A stretch of 64,000 nucleotides of DNA. It comes from Geothermobacter sp964501815 (GTDB taxonomy: Bacteria > Desulfobacterota > Desulfuromonadia > Desulfuromonadales > Geothermobacteraceae). The stretch lies in the NCBI GenBank assembly GCA_964501815.1, contig CAZCUR010000005.1, positions 1-64,000 of the forward strand, read 5' to 3'. Of the stretch, positions 25,445-34,326 are shown piece after piece. The position numbers and the translations under genes were made by a program. Positions within the stretch are counted from its first letter, which is position 1; every line of letters starts with the position of its first letter. The notes below the pieces were generated by a model. It was given only the letters and a program-made list of their open reading frames with translations. It ran no database searches and was not told the DNA's origin.

Positions 25445-26238
25445 AACGACTGCTGGCGATAGCGTTGGGGCTGGTTCTGCTGGGAACCCTGGGCGCCTTC
25501 AGCGCCCTGACTCAGGGCCGGGGCAAACACAATTTCGAAGGCAAATGCGAACTCTGCCACCTCGTTGCCCCCCAGAAGGGGCAACCGGGTATTTTCGTCC
25601 AGGACATCGATTACCTGTGCAAGACCTGCCATCAGATCGTCGAGGGCAGCTCCCACCCGAGCGAAGTCGCACCGAGCATGCCGCTGCCGAAGATCTACAC
25701 CCTCGACTGGCAGGGGCGCATCACCTGCGCAACCTGCCACCGGGCTCACGACGAGGACAGCCGGGGCAATCCCTACATGCTCAAATCCGCCCTGCGGGGC
25801 AAGGATTTTTGCCAGTCCTGCCACAAGGACCTGTTCCGGGATCCGAAAAAACACCTTTCGGCCACCCGTATCGCCCACACCAAGAGCTGGACGCCACCCT
25901 CGAAGGAAACCCTGGGACAGACCCTCGACCAGGTCTCCCTCGACTGCCTTGAATGTCATGAAGGGAGCGTTGGGCCGGCAGCCTCTTTCACCACGCCCGA
26001 CCAGCACAATCTGACCTTCCAGGGGATGAGCTTCAGTCACCCCATCGGCATGGATTACGCCCGGGCGGCTGCCAACAACCGCGAGCTCAGACCGGTCGAC
26101 GATCTTTCTCCGATGATTTCCCTTTATGAGGGCAAGGTCGGCTGTGCCTCGTGCCACAACCCCTATTCGCACGACAACGTCATGCTGGTGTTCGACAACA
26201 AACGCAGCGCCCTTTGTCTCGAATGCCATCTGAAATAG
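25441..26238 (+). CDS. Seven-haem c-type cytochrome (doubled-CXXCH type)
   Basis: Exported electron carrier of 265 residues with an N-terminal signal/anchor (about 1-25) and seven CXXCH haem sites beginning at Cys36, 60, 96, 124, 169, 235 and 259. Spacing and extra His residues resemble the doubled-CXXCH cytochromes common in metal-reducing deltaproteobacteria. It is flanked by two HAMP-like membrane proteins in one operon (overlap 4 bp before, 11 bp after), so it may be held at the periplasmic face of the inner membrane and exchange electrons with or signal through them. The partner quinone dehydrogenase, if any, is not in the window. Confidence 0.92.
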   Translation: MKRLLAIALGLVLLGTLGAFSALTQGRGKHNFEGKCELCHLVAPQKGQPGIFVQDIDYLCKTCHQIVEGSSHPSEVAPSMPLPKIYTLDWQGRITCATCHRAHDEDSRGNPYMLKSALRGKDFCQSCHKDLFRDPKKHLSATRIAHTKSWTPPSKETLGQTLDQVSLDCLECHEGSVGPAASFTTPDQHNLTFQGMSFSHPIGMDYARAAANNRELRPVDDLSPMISLYEGKVGCASCHNPYSHDNVMLVFDNKRSALCLECHLK

Positions 26239-26249
26239 GAGATTGAGCC

Positions 26250-26819
26250 ATGACCAACCCTTATCCCTGGCGTCGCCGCAACTTTTTCATCAAAAAGGAA
26301 TTTCAGGGCAAATTCATCCTGACCTATGCCCTGACCCTGATCGGTCTGGCCGGTCTGGTCACCTGGATTCTGTCCATCCAGATGCGCACCGCCATAGAGG
26401 ACCATCTGTATTCGTCCCATCTGAATATCCAACGTACCGGCGATTTCATGTTCGACCTGCTGGTACGGACCAACATGTTCGCCGTTTTCGGTATTCTGGC
26501 TCTGGTGCTGGTCATCTCCAGCATCATTGTCGGCCGACTCAACCGCCATTTTCACCGGATGTGCAAAACGCTGCAGGCGATGAGCCGCGGCGACTTCACC
26601 ACTCCGGACATTCCCGAAAGCCGTTTTCACGAAATCACCAACCTGATCCATCTGGTGGAAGACCTGAAACTGCACTACCGGAAAAAATTTGCTACCATTC
26701 ATGATGCCCTGGCGGAAATCGAGCTGGGCTGTGACCAGCTTCCAGACACCATCCGGCTCAAACGGGGCAGGGACCGTCTGCAGCACCTGCTCGACCAGGT
26801 CTATCTGCCCGAAGAATGA
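26250..26819 (+). CDS. Second HAMP-like two-helix membrane protein
   Basis: A 189-residue inner-membrane protein with a basic N-terminus (WRRRNFFIKKEFQGKF), two hydrophobic segments (about 22-43 and 72-95), a HAMP-like stretch (RLNRHFHRMCKTLQAMSRGDF) and a helical tail with no kinase, cyclase or MCP domain. It shares layout, not close sequence, with the protein at 24884. A GGAG element precedes the ATG, 11 bp after the cytochrome. As above, it is probably a structural or sensing partner of the cytochrome; this is inference from gene order. Confidence 0.82.
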   Translation: MTNPYPWRRRNFFIKKEFQGKFILTYALTLIGLAGLVTWILSIQMRTAIEDHLYSSHLNIQRTGDFMFDLLVRTNMFAVFGILALVLVISSIIVGRLNRHFHRMCKTLQAMSRGDFTTPDIPESRFHEITNLIHLVEDLKLHYRKKFATIHDALAEIELGCDQLPDTIRLKRGRDRLQHLLDQVYLPEE

Positions 26820-26879
26820 CCCGGTGCGGCCCGGCATTCGCCGCACAGGCAGCAGGACGGATTCAAACAGGGAGGGATC

Positions 26880-28253
26880 ATGCGCACCATCGTCCAGATT
26901 CTTGTGTTGCTCCTGCTGACATGGGGCGGTTCGGCCCTGGCCGACAGCCGCATCAATCGCAGCGGCTACATCGCTGTCAGCATCGACCCGATCCTCTACG
27001 AATCCAACCTGTGGGAGACCTCCCACCGAATTTCCCTGGACCGTTTTTTTACCGAACAGGCCCAGCTACTGGGCGAAGCCCTGGCCGAAGGTCTGGAAAA
27101 AACGACCTTTCGCGGGCGCCTTCGGGTCGTTCCGGGCTATCGCCTCGAAGACCAGAAAAAGTTTCGGGAACAGGGCCGGCCGGAAACCTTCCTTTTGACT
27201 GTTGACCTCCGTTCCCGGTACGGTCTGACCAAAGGCAGCCCGGCCGCAGCCTGCCTTTCCGGCATGACCTGTCTGCTCCTCTCGCCCGCCCCCCTGTTTA
27301 CCTACCAGACACGCACCGAAGCGACGGTCACCGCCTTCTATTTCACCAGGGAAGGACGCCGACTGCGACTGGTACAGGAAAACTTCACATCCCAGGGCAA
27401 GGTCTCCGGCGATTTTTACGATGCCATGGACATGACTCAGGAACTGGAATGGATCACCAAACTCACCAGTGACGCCATTGAGGATATCCGGCGCAAAATT
27501 CTCGCCGAGGTCCCCACGGAACTGGTGTCGCGAAGCTGGCGCAAGGCGGCGGACGATTTGCGCCAGGCCCCCGAAGGGGTGGAAGGCATACCGGGGCTGC
27601 CCCCCGAACCCGAAATCGCCGCACGCAAACCGGTTGAGGTCAAACCCTCGACCGGCAAAAAGCGTCATGTCCGGGGTGAAAAGGCGCTCAACCTGCAGGA
27701 GCTGGTGCGCCAGGTCAGTCCGGCTATCCTGAAGGTGCGGACCGAAAAGACCGTCGGATCAGGCTTCATCATTTCCCGGCGCGGGTTTGCCCTGACCAGC
27801 CTGCATGTGGTGGCGGGTGCCGAATCCGTTACCGTTCAGGGTCATGGTCGACAGCCTCAGAGAGCGCGGGTCGTTCAACGCTATCCTGAGCTGGACCTGG
27901 CGGTTCTGGCCTTCGAAGGCATCGTCCCGGGAACGGTCCGGCTGGGAGAATCGGCGACTCTTGAACAGGGGAATTCGGTCGTCGCTATCGGCTATCCCCA
28001 AGATGTCGGTCTCACCATCACACCGGGTCTGGTCGTCGGCCTGGAAACCTGGCGCGGACAACCACTTATCCGTATCGACTCCGAAGTGCCGGAGGGGAGC
28101 TCCGGCGGTCCACTGGTCGACGACACCGGAGCGGTGGTGGGCATCATTTTCCGCAGGCAGGACACCCAGCCCCAGCGCGGCACGACCCTGGCCCTGCCCA
28201 TTGGGTCGGTGCGCCACAGTTTCGAGCAGTTTCTCGATTTCAATCCGGACTAG
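26880..28253 (+). CDS. Exported trypsin-like serine protease (S1C) with novel N-terminal region
   Basis: A 457-residue periplasmic protein: signal peptide (about 1-21), a 200-residue N-terminal region I do not recognise, a Pro/Glu-rich linker (about 230-262), and a DegP/HtrA-like protease domain (about 270-445) with His309 (TSLHVVAG), Asp339 (PELDLAVL) and Ser408 (GSSGGPL). All three catalytic residues are present. No PDZ domain follows, unlike DegP. AGGGAGG precedes the ATG. It is the last gene of the HAMP-cytochrome operon, 60 bp downstream, and overlaps the convergent regulator gene by 14 bp. Confidence 0.9.
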   Translation: MRTIVQILVLLLLTWGGSALADSRINRSGYIAVSIDPILYESNLWETSHRISLDRFFTEQAQLLGEALAEGLEKTTFRGRLRVVPGYRLEDQKKFREQGRPETFLLTVDLRSRYGLTKGSPAAACLSGMTCLLLSPAPLFTYQTRTEATVTAFYFTREGRRLRLVQENFTSQGKVSGDFYDAMDMTQELEWITKLTSDAIEDIRRKILAEVPTELVSRSWRKAADDLRQAPEGVEGIPGLPPEPEIAARKPVEVKPSTGKKRHVRGEKALNLQELVRQVSPAILKVRTEKTVGSGFIISRRGFALTSLHVVAGAESVTVQGHGRQPQRARVVQRYPELDLAVLAFEGIVPGTVRLGESATLEQGNSVVAIGYPQDVGLTITPGLVVGLETWRGQPLIRIDSEVPEGSSGGPLVDDTGAVVGIIFRRQDTQPQRGTTLALPIGSVRHSFEQFLDFNPD

Positions 28254-31200
28254 ACAGGGTCCGGATGTCCTGACGACAGCTCTCCTCCAGACTGGTCAGG
28301 ATGGCTCTGACCTCGTCCCGGTCGTAGCCATCCTCACTCAGATGGGTGCCGTAATCGCGCAGAACCTGACTGGCCAGATGGGGTCTTTGGGACAGCAGTC
28401 CCGCCCTGTAAAGCCTGCGCACCACATCCTCATTGGTGGCATCGTATTTCAGCGCCCGCTGACCCAGGCCGATCAGCTCATCCCATTGGCGGCTTTCCTG
28501 CAAAAGGTCCATCCAGGCGATAGTGCTTTCCAGATAGAGGAGCAGCAGTTCCTGCCGGTAGTACTCCTGGTTATGGTCGTTGGGCAGGACAATTTCGACC
28601 TCGCCGCGCCAGAGTCGGTGAGCCCGCCGAAAATGCTGGTCGGCCAGCAAATGCTCGCGCCTTTTGGCATGCCTTAATCCGGCCCTGACCAGGGTCTCGA
28701 ATTCGGTGGCGTCCAGCCAGCAGTTGTCCAATCCGATGACTCCGCGACGCAGATACAGGTAGTGTCTGATGTCAATGTCGGGAAGCAACCCTTCCAGGGT
28801 CCGGCGCAGGCGCGACATCAGCGAGTCAATCCGCGACCGGCCCTGTTCCGGTGGACTGTCGGGCCAGAACTGGCTCTGCACCTCACCAACCTCCAGGTGG
28901 CAGCCGCGACTGATCAGAATCAGGCCGAGCAACTGGCGCAAGGCAGCGGTCAAACCATCCTGAAGGTGAATGGTTTTCCCGCCTATGGAAACCGAGTAAT
29001 CACCGAGGATACGAAAGCGCAGTGTTGGAATGGGACTGCCGTCCCTGAGATAACTGACATAAATACGATCACGCGAAAGAACACGGCTATTTTCGCCGGC
29101 GACCCCCAGACGAATCATGGAGGCAAAGACATCGGTCATCAGGCGCGGATTCCAGCCGAGCAGATTGCGAAGACCACACTGGTCCATAAGGACCTGCGCC
29201 TGTTGGTAAAATTCTGCGGCTTCCCCGGAACGGTCGAGCCGGTAGCAGGCATAACCAAGGATAGCCAGGGCACTGGCCTGCAGGTAGGGGTTTTCCAGGG
29301 ATTCGGCCATTTGCAAGGCGTTTTGTGCCAGCAACTGTGCCGCCTGCCAATCACCAAGGGCCGTTCTGGCCCAGGCCAGAAAAATCTCCTCCCGACACCG
29401 GTAAATGACAGCGTCCTTTTTGACACCGAGAGCGGCGACCTCTGTGAAGGTCTGCTCGGCCTCCTCGTGCTGGCCGCTCAGCGCGAAAATAAGGGCTTGC
29501 AGCGCCAGGATTTGACCACGCACAGGGTGGCTGTCGGCCCCAGGAGCCGCCATGTGGGCCGCCAGCAGGTCCTGAGCCGGTTCCACGTGGTCATGGGCGA
29601 TTTCGTTCTGGACCTCCAACAGGGTCAACTGGAGCTGAAACAGACTCTGCTGCAAGAAAAGACCGTCTACCTTCCGGGCGAGAGCGATTTGCTGCCGACA
29701 GCCCAGAACATCCCCCATGTTTTGCAGCAAAAGAGCCAGCACATGGTGGAACATGAGCCGCGTTGAAATGTTGACCTCATAGCGTTTGCCATAACCGGTC
29801 GCCAGTTCGAGTTCCCGCATGGCAGCATTCCAGCGCCCCTGGTACAGGGACAACAGCGCGCGCCCAATGCGGCCGGTGAGCAGGTATTCAGGCAGGTACA
29901 TCTCCCGGGCTGTTTCAAGAGCCAGGGTCAGATAAATATCCGCCTTTTGCAGGTTGCCAAAAATCAGCATTTCGGTCAGCCCCAGGGAAAAGGCCCCCAG
30001 GATACGAATGTGCCGGTTTCCGGACAGGTCAAACTCGGCGTAGAGCCCTGTCAGTTCTTCGTAAATCTGGCCGCCGCAGGAAAAATCCCCGCTTACCAGA
30101 CAGATATGCTTGAGCAGGATGGAGGCGGCAAAAACCGTTCCCGCACTGTCGCCTGCGTGCCGGAACTCCTGCAGGGCCGCCCGCAACCAGACAACGGCTT
30201 CGGCAGGTTCGGTCTCGAACAGAAGCAGCCCCAAAAGCATCCTGCCCCAGGGTCTGCTCCCGTCAGACAGGACCTTGGACAACGCCTCAACGTGGGGCCG
30301 CAAATGGCGCATCCTGCCTTCGGCATAAACCTGGGGAAGGATTTCGGAACAGATGCGTTCAAGACCCTCGCCGTCTCCCGACTGAATCAGGTAGTCCAAT
30401 CCCCGGACCAGGTCGCCCCGCTCGAAAAACCAGTCCGAGGCAACCACAAAGACCTGACGTTGTTCCCCGGCGGACAATTCCTGCCTCGCCATCCTCACCA
30501 GGTAGTCCTTCAGGGGCGGATTGACCTGATAGCAGTCATCCCGGGCCGAGTAATCGACAAAATAGTTGTGGCGGACCAGATAGTCCAACGCTCCCCGGAC
30601 ATCGTCGATTTCGGCCAGTTTGAGGGTCAGCGCCCCGGGCACCTGGCCGATGAGGCCGATACGCCACAGGGTGCGGCGCAACGCGTCGGGGAATCGGGCA
30701 AACAACTGCCCGTCAAATTTTGACAGGTCAAGTTCGCCATCTTCGGCCAAAAGCGTCTCCAGCTGACGCACGGTCTCCGCAGACGTGAGCGCCCCCGTTG
30801 AGTCGGCCGCGCTGAGCAGACCGGAAACCCAACGCAAGGTGGCATTTTTTCGCGCCATGCGCGCCTGCAGCTCACTGTTGCTGCTGCGCAAGTCCCGCTC
30901 CAGCTGGCGGATACGCAACAGGGCACGAATGCGTGCCAGCAACTCGACATTGCGAATGGGCTGACAGATAAAATCCTGGGCACCGGCATCCAGTCCGTCA
31001 GCCCGCAACTCGGGCGTGGACTGATGCGCCGTCATCAGGATAACGGCGGCGTGGGCTGTTCTGGGATCCGCCTTCAGTCGGCGGCAGACCTCGATGCCAT
31101 CCATCCCGGGCATCTGCATGTCCAGAAGCACACCGTCCGGCGGTTCGGTATTGGCGATTTCGAGGGCATCCGCGCCGTTGCTGGCCGTCAGGACCCGGCA

Positions 31201-31302
31201 CTGCGGCAGGTTCTGGTGAATCAGCTCGCACAACAGCGACAGATTGGTCGGGTTGTCATCAACAAGCAGGAGAAGGTAGTCGGCCCCTTCTGTATGCGCC
31301 AT
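28240..31302 (-). CDS. Receiver-STAND arm-TPR-SARP/BTAD transcriptional regulator
   Basis: A 1020-residue cytoplasmic regulator. It starts with a receiver (about 8-125; Asp61 in VLLDMQMPGMDG), then a coiled coil, a region like the winged-helix arm after the NTPase of MalT-type STAND proteins (about 215-350, YQVNPPLKDYLVRMAR), a long TPR superhelix (about 350-760), an OmpR-like winged helix (about 775-870, RFRILGDYSVSIGG), and a C-terminal BTAD domain as in SARP activators. No P-loop ATPase is present. Last gene of the 14-kb operon, 12 bp after the propeller gene; GAGGAGGA precedes the ATG. It should be the transcriptional output for the adjacent hybrid kinase. Confidence 0.9.
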   Translation of the reverse strand: MAHTEGADYLLLLVDDNPTNLSLLCELIHQNLPQCRVLTASNGADALEIANTEPPDGVLLDMQMPGMDGIEVCRRLKADPRTAHAAVILMTAHQSTPELRADGLDAGAQDFICQPIRNVELLARIRALLRIRQLERDLRSSNSELQARMARKNATLRWVSGLLSAADSTGALTSAETVRQLETLLAEDGELDLSKFDGQLFARFPDALRRTLWRIGLIGQVPGALTLKLAEIDDVRGALDYLVRHNYFVDYSARDDCYQVNPPLKDYLVRMARQELSAGEQRQVFVVASDWFFERGDLVRGLDYLIQSGDGEGLERICSEILPQVYAEGRMRHLRPHVEALSKVLSDGSRPWGRMLLGLLLFETEPAEAVVWLRAALQEFRHAGDSAGTVFAASILLKHICLVSGDFSCGGQIYEELTGLYAEFDLSGNRHIRILGAFSLGLTEMLIFGNLQKADIYLTLALETAREMYLPEYLLTGRIGRALLSLYQGRWNAAMRELELATGYGKRYEVNISTRLMFHHVLALLLQNMGDVLGCRQQIALARKVDGLFLQQSLFQLQLTLLEVQNEIAHDHVEPAQDLLAAHMAAPGADSHPVRGQILALQALIFALSGQHEEAEQTFTEVAALGVKKDAVIYRCREEIFLAWARTALGDWQAAQLLAQNALQMAESLENPYLQASALAILGYACYRLDRSGEAAEFYQQAQVLMDQCGLRNLLGWNPRLMTDVFASMIRLGVAGENSRVLSRDRIYVSYLRDGSPIPTLRFRILGDYSVSIGGKTIHLQDGLTAALRQLLGLILISRGCHLEVGEVQSQFWPDSPPEQGRSRIDSLMSRLRRTLEGLLPDIDIRHYLYLRRGVIGLDNCWLDATEFETLVRAGLRHAKRREHLLADQHFRRAHRLWRGEVEIVLPNDHNQEYYRQELLLLYLESTIAWMDLLQESRQWDELIGLGQRALKYDATNEDVVRRLYRAGLLSQRPHLASQVLRDYGTHLSEDGYDRDEVRAILTSLEESCRQDIRTLSSPD

Positions 31303-31314
31303 GGTTCGTCCTCC

Positions 31315-34300
31315 TCAGTCAGCCAGCCGGACAAGACCATTCCGGTCGACTTCGATCAGTGGGAACGTATCCCAGCTACGATCATCGGCGGCAAAAAGCA
31401 GATAACGCCCCGGGTCCTCCGGAATCCGGGTTTCGATACGAACAATGTCCCCGTCGTTGGCCAGAATGCGACCGGGGATCGGTATCGGCTGGCTGGAGAC
31501 CGCCCTGAGTTTGTCGTCATGAACAATCAGGCGTCCATCACTCACCTGCAGGTGGCGACAGCCGTCGGTACCGGGGACCAGGGCGACCAGTGCCGGCCGG
31601 GCCGGCATGCTGATATCGAACTCCATAACCCCCAGATTCCAATTGGAGAGAAACAGCCGGTTCCCGGCCAACGAGAGCGCGAAAGGCGACCCCCGGACCC
31701 CATGCGACCCCACCAGCGTCAGGTGACCGTCCGCCGCAATCTTCAATACCAGAAGTCCCAGGGCATGATCCGCCACGTAGGCGATATCCCCGCGCACCAA
31801 AACATCAGCCGGGCGGCTGATTTCGTCCGCCGGCGGAATCAGACGCAGTTCGTCCAGAAGTGCGGGAGCATCCGGGCTGGACGTATCCAGAAGGCGAAAC
31901 ACCCCCTGTTGCGCAGAAGCCACCAACAGCCGGTTGCCTTCCACCGGGGCGACCAGACCCAGACCGTCCGCCGGAAAGCGGCCGCGGACCACAGGCTTGG
32001 CCGGCACGCTGCAGTCAACCAGAACGACACCAAAGTCCCGGATATAACAGGCAACCTTTTGTCCGATCCAGGCAACATCCTGGACCATTCCCGGCAGGGA
32101 CAGCCGCGCCAGCTCGGCGGGGGCATCCGGAACCGTGACGTCAATCAGGCGCAGCTGGCTGAGGTTGGCAAGGGCGACAATGTGGTCCTTCACCGCCAGG
32201 GCCTTGCCCTGGCCACCGAAGCTGGCCGGTTCACCACCGTCGCCGGACAGAGGCCAGAAGGCCACAAAGCGGCGACCGTCATAGGACAGGATAAAGTCCT
32301 TCACCCAAAGGGCTTTTTTACCGGCTTCGGGATTGTCGAGTTCGACCAGGGTGCGGAAGGCCGCGTCGGGATTCGGGTCCCGGACCCTAATACGCCCGGT
32401 GGACTGGACCAGCACCAGTCCCTGCGGTTGCAAGCGAATCGAGTCGACATGCCGGCTGACCAGCTCGGGGGCCTGCAGCACCAGACGCCCCCCCTGCCGC
32501 TGCAGCCGATAACGGTAAAGGTCCCCATTGCGCAGACGAACCAGAAGCTGTCTCTGGTCACCGGCCAGCTGGCGGACCGGCCCCAAAAACTGCATGGGCT
32601 TCAAGGTTTCAGCAGGAGCTCCGCCGGTCCCAAGACGGCTGGTCAGCACCCGGCCATCGGCTGTTACCAGAAAAAGCCGACCCGCCAGCAACTCCACCTC
32701 TACCAGGCGGGCGCCAACAGATCGCGACCACACCTTTTTGAGCCCGCCTCCGGAACCGACGGCAACGCCGACAACCTCCCCCGTCGATTCGATGGCCACC
32801 AGCTGCCCTTCCCGGCGTGCCAGGTCAACCACCGCATGAGGTGTTGACAGGGCACCAACCAGGGCCGCCTGCCCGTCAGCCGCCAGACGGTAATGCAGCA
32901 CCCCGGCATCGCCGGCAGCAACAAAAAGGGAGTTTTTCTCCAGCACAAGCTCATGGGGACGGCCCGGAAGGGTCAGCCGCCGCCGCACGACCGGAGTTTG
33001 GGAGACATCGACAAAAAGCAATTCCCCATCCGCGGCCCCCAGGCAGAGGATGTCCCCATCCGTGGCCGCACTGGCAATCGCAAGGCGCTCTACCATGCGA
33101 CCTGCAGGGAGCAGGCGCCCCCGTTTTTTCACACGGACGACCTGCAAATCGAAATCGTTGCCGGTCAGATAAATCCACCCGTCTTCAACGGCCATGTCCA
33201 TGGCCCGTCCACCAAGATGGAACAGGCTGCGATCAGCAACCGAAAGATCGGCACGCAAATCGAGAGCCGTCAGCCCATTCTTCTGATCCGCCACCCAGAG
33301 AAATTCGCGGTCGGCGAGCAGGGAGCGGACACCGGAAGATACGACGACCATCCCCGGTGCCAGCAGTTCGCCCGTTGAGGCAATACTGGCAATAAAAAGG
33401 CCTTTGTATCCCCCCCAGCAAAGAACGTCACCCCGCCGCAGCACACCGCTGCCGCCGGCAACCATATCCCGGTAAATATCGACGGCCGGCTCGCCGGGAG
33501 AGGAGGTGTTGACCACAAACAGATTCCTCTGTCCGCGCACGACATAAAGGTCCGGCCCCAGAACGCCGACCTGACGGCAAAAGTCCGGCAGTTCAACCCG
33601 GAAAGCCCGGTGCAGCCGCCCCGAACCATCGACCCGGTACCCCGCCATACCTTTGCGGCCGTGGACCGCTGCCAGAACATCCCCATTAAGCTCCAGCTCC
33701 CAGGTATCCGCACCGGGCTGAAAGGTTGTCACAAATTCGAGGTCCCCGCCGGTCAGACGAAAAATGCGAATCCCCTGACGCGGGGAGGAAATGTAGAGAT
33801 AACGATCGTTGGCAACCATGTCATAAGACACGTCCTCCAACGGCAGGGTGCGTATCAGATGAGGGGAATCCGGAACAGAGATATCGACCAGATGCAGGCC
33901 CTGGCGGACCGAAAGGACCAGGGCCAAACCCTGGCGCAGGAGAATGCGCATGGCCCGCCCGGGCAGAGCCAGGCTGCCAAGAACCTGGGGCTGGTCCGGA
34001 CGGCTCACATCGACCACGACCAATCCATCCAGGTTGTTGGCCAGATAGAGGAGATGGCCGGACTGAGCCATATCCTCCACGGTGGAAAAGAGCTGCAAGC
34101 GGCTTCGGACCAGGCCATTGTTACCAAAGGCCCGGACCAGACTGACGCGCGTTTCGCGACCAAGGCCAACGCCCTGGATATCCGCCAGCAAGCGGCCATC
34201 TCCGGTCGTCGCCACCCGTCCCACGCCCGTCAGTTCAACCGGGAACAGTCCGTCTGCATGCAAGGGTGCCACAGTCGACAGCCCCATCACCGCGGCCAGG

Positions 34301-34326
34301 AACCAAATCAGCCAGAGACGTCTCAC
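31315..34326 (-). CDS. Exported LVIVD-type beta-propeller protein
   Basis: A 1003-residue secreted or periplasmic protein with a signal peptide (about 1-24) and then many repeats of about 40-45 residues of the LVIVD type (for example YLANNLDGLVVVDVSRPDQP and LSVRQGLHLVDISVPDSP), enough for at least two propellers. Such propellers bind ligands or proteins; no enzyme motif is visible. GTG 34326 overlaps the kinase stop by 4 bp (GTGA), with GGGGGGG before it, so it is made together with the kinase. I infer that it is the extracytoplasmic sensor or ligand-presenting partner of that kinase. Confidence 0.88.
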   Translation of the reverse strand: MRRLWLIWFLAAVMGLSTVAPLHADGLFPVELTGVGRVATTGDGRLLADIQGVGLGRETRVSLVRAFGNNGLVRSRLQLFSTVEDMAQSGHLLYLANNLDGLVVVDVSRPDQPQVLGSLALPGRAMRILLRQGLALVLSVRQGLHLVDISVPDSPHLIRTLPLEDVSYDMVANDRYLYISSPRQGIRIFRLTGGDLEFVTTFQPGADTWELELNGDVLAAVHGRKGMAGYRVDGSGRLHRAFRVELPDFCRQVGVLGPDLYVVRGQRNLFVVNTSSPGEPAVDIYRDMVAGGSGVLRRGDVLCWGGYKGLFIASIASTGELLAPGMVVVSSGVRSLLADREFLWVADQKNGLTALDLRADLSVADRSLFHLGGRAMDMAVEDGWIYLTGNDFDLQVVRVKKRGRLLPAGRMVERLAIASAATDGDILCLGAADGELLFVDVSQTPVVRRRLTLPGRPHELVLEKNSLFVAAGDAGVLHYRLAADGQAALVGALSTPHAVVDLARREGQLVAIESTGEVVGVAVGSGGGLKKVWSRSVGARLVEVELLAGRLFLVTADGRVLTSRLGTGGAPAETLKPMQFLGPVRQLAGDQRQLLVRLRNGDLYRYRLQRQGGRLVLQAPELVSRHVDSIRLQPQGLVLVQSTGRIRVRDPNPDAAFRTLVELDNPEAGKKALWVKDFILSYDGRRFVAFWPLSGDGGEPASFGGQGKALAVKDHIVALANLSQLRLIDVTVPDAPAELARLSLPGMVQDVAWIGQKVACYIRDFGVVLVDCSVPAKPVVRGRFPADGLGLVAPVEGNRLLVASAQQGVFRLLDTSSPDAPALLDELRLIPPADEISRPADVLVRGDIAYVADHALGLLVLKIAADGHLTLVGSHGVRGSPFALSLAGNRLFLSNWNLGVMEFDISMPARPALVALVPGTDGCRHLQVSDGRLIVHDDKLRAVSSQPIPIPGRILANDGDIVRIETRIPEDPGRYLLFAADDRSWDTFPLIEVDRNGLVRLAD

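Noticed and set aside
31024..32847. 607-codon plus-strand frame, and the similar long frames at 34266-36251 (661 codons) and 48995-50644 (549 codons)
   Set aside because: All are antisense to well-supported genes (regulator/propeller, kinase, copA) and rich in Gln, His, Arg and Gly with no recognisable fold.
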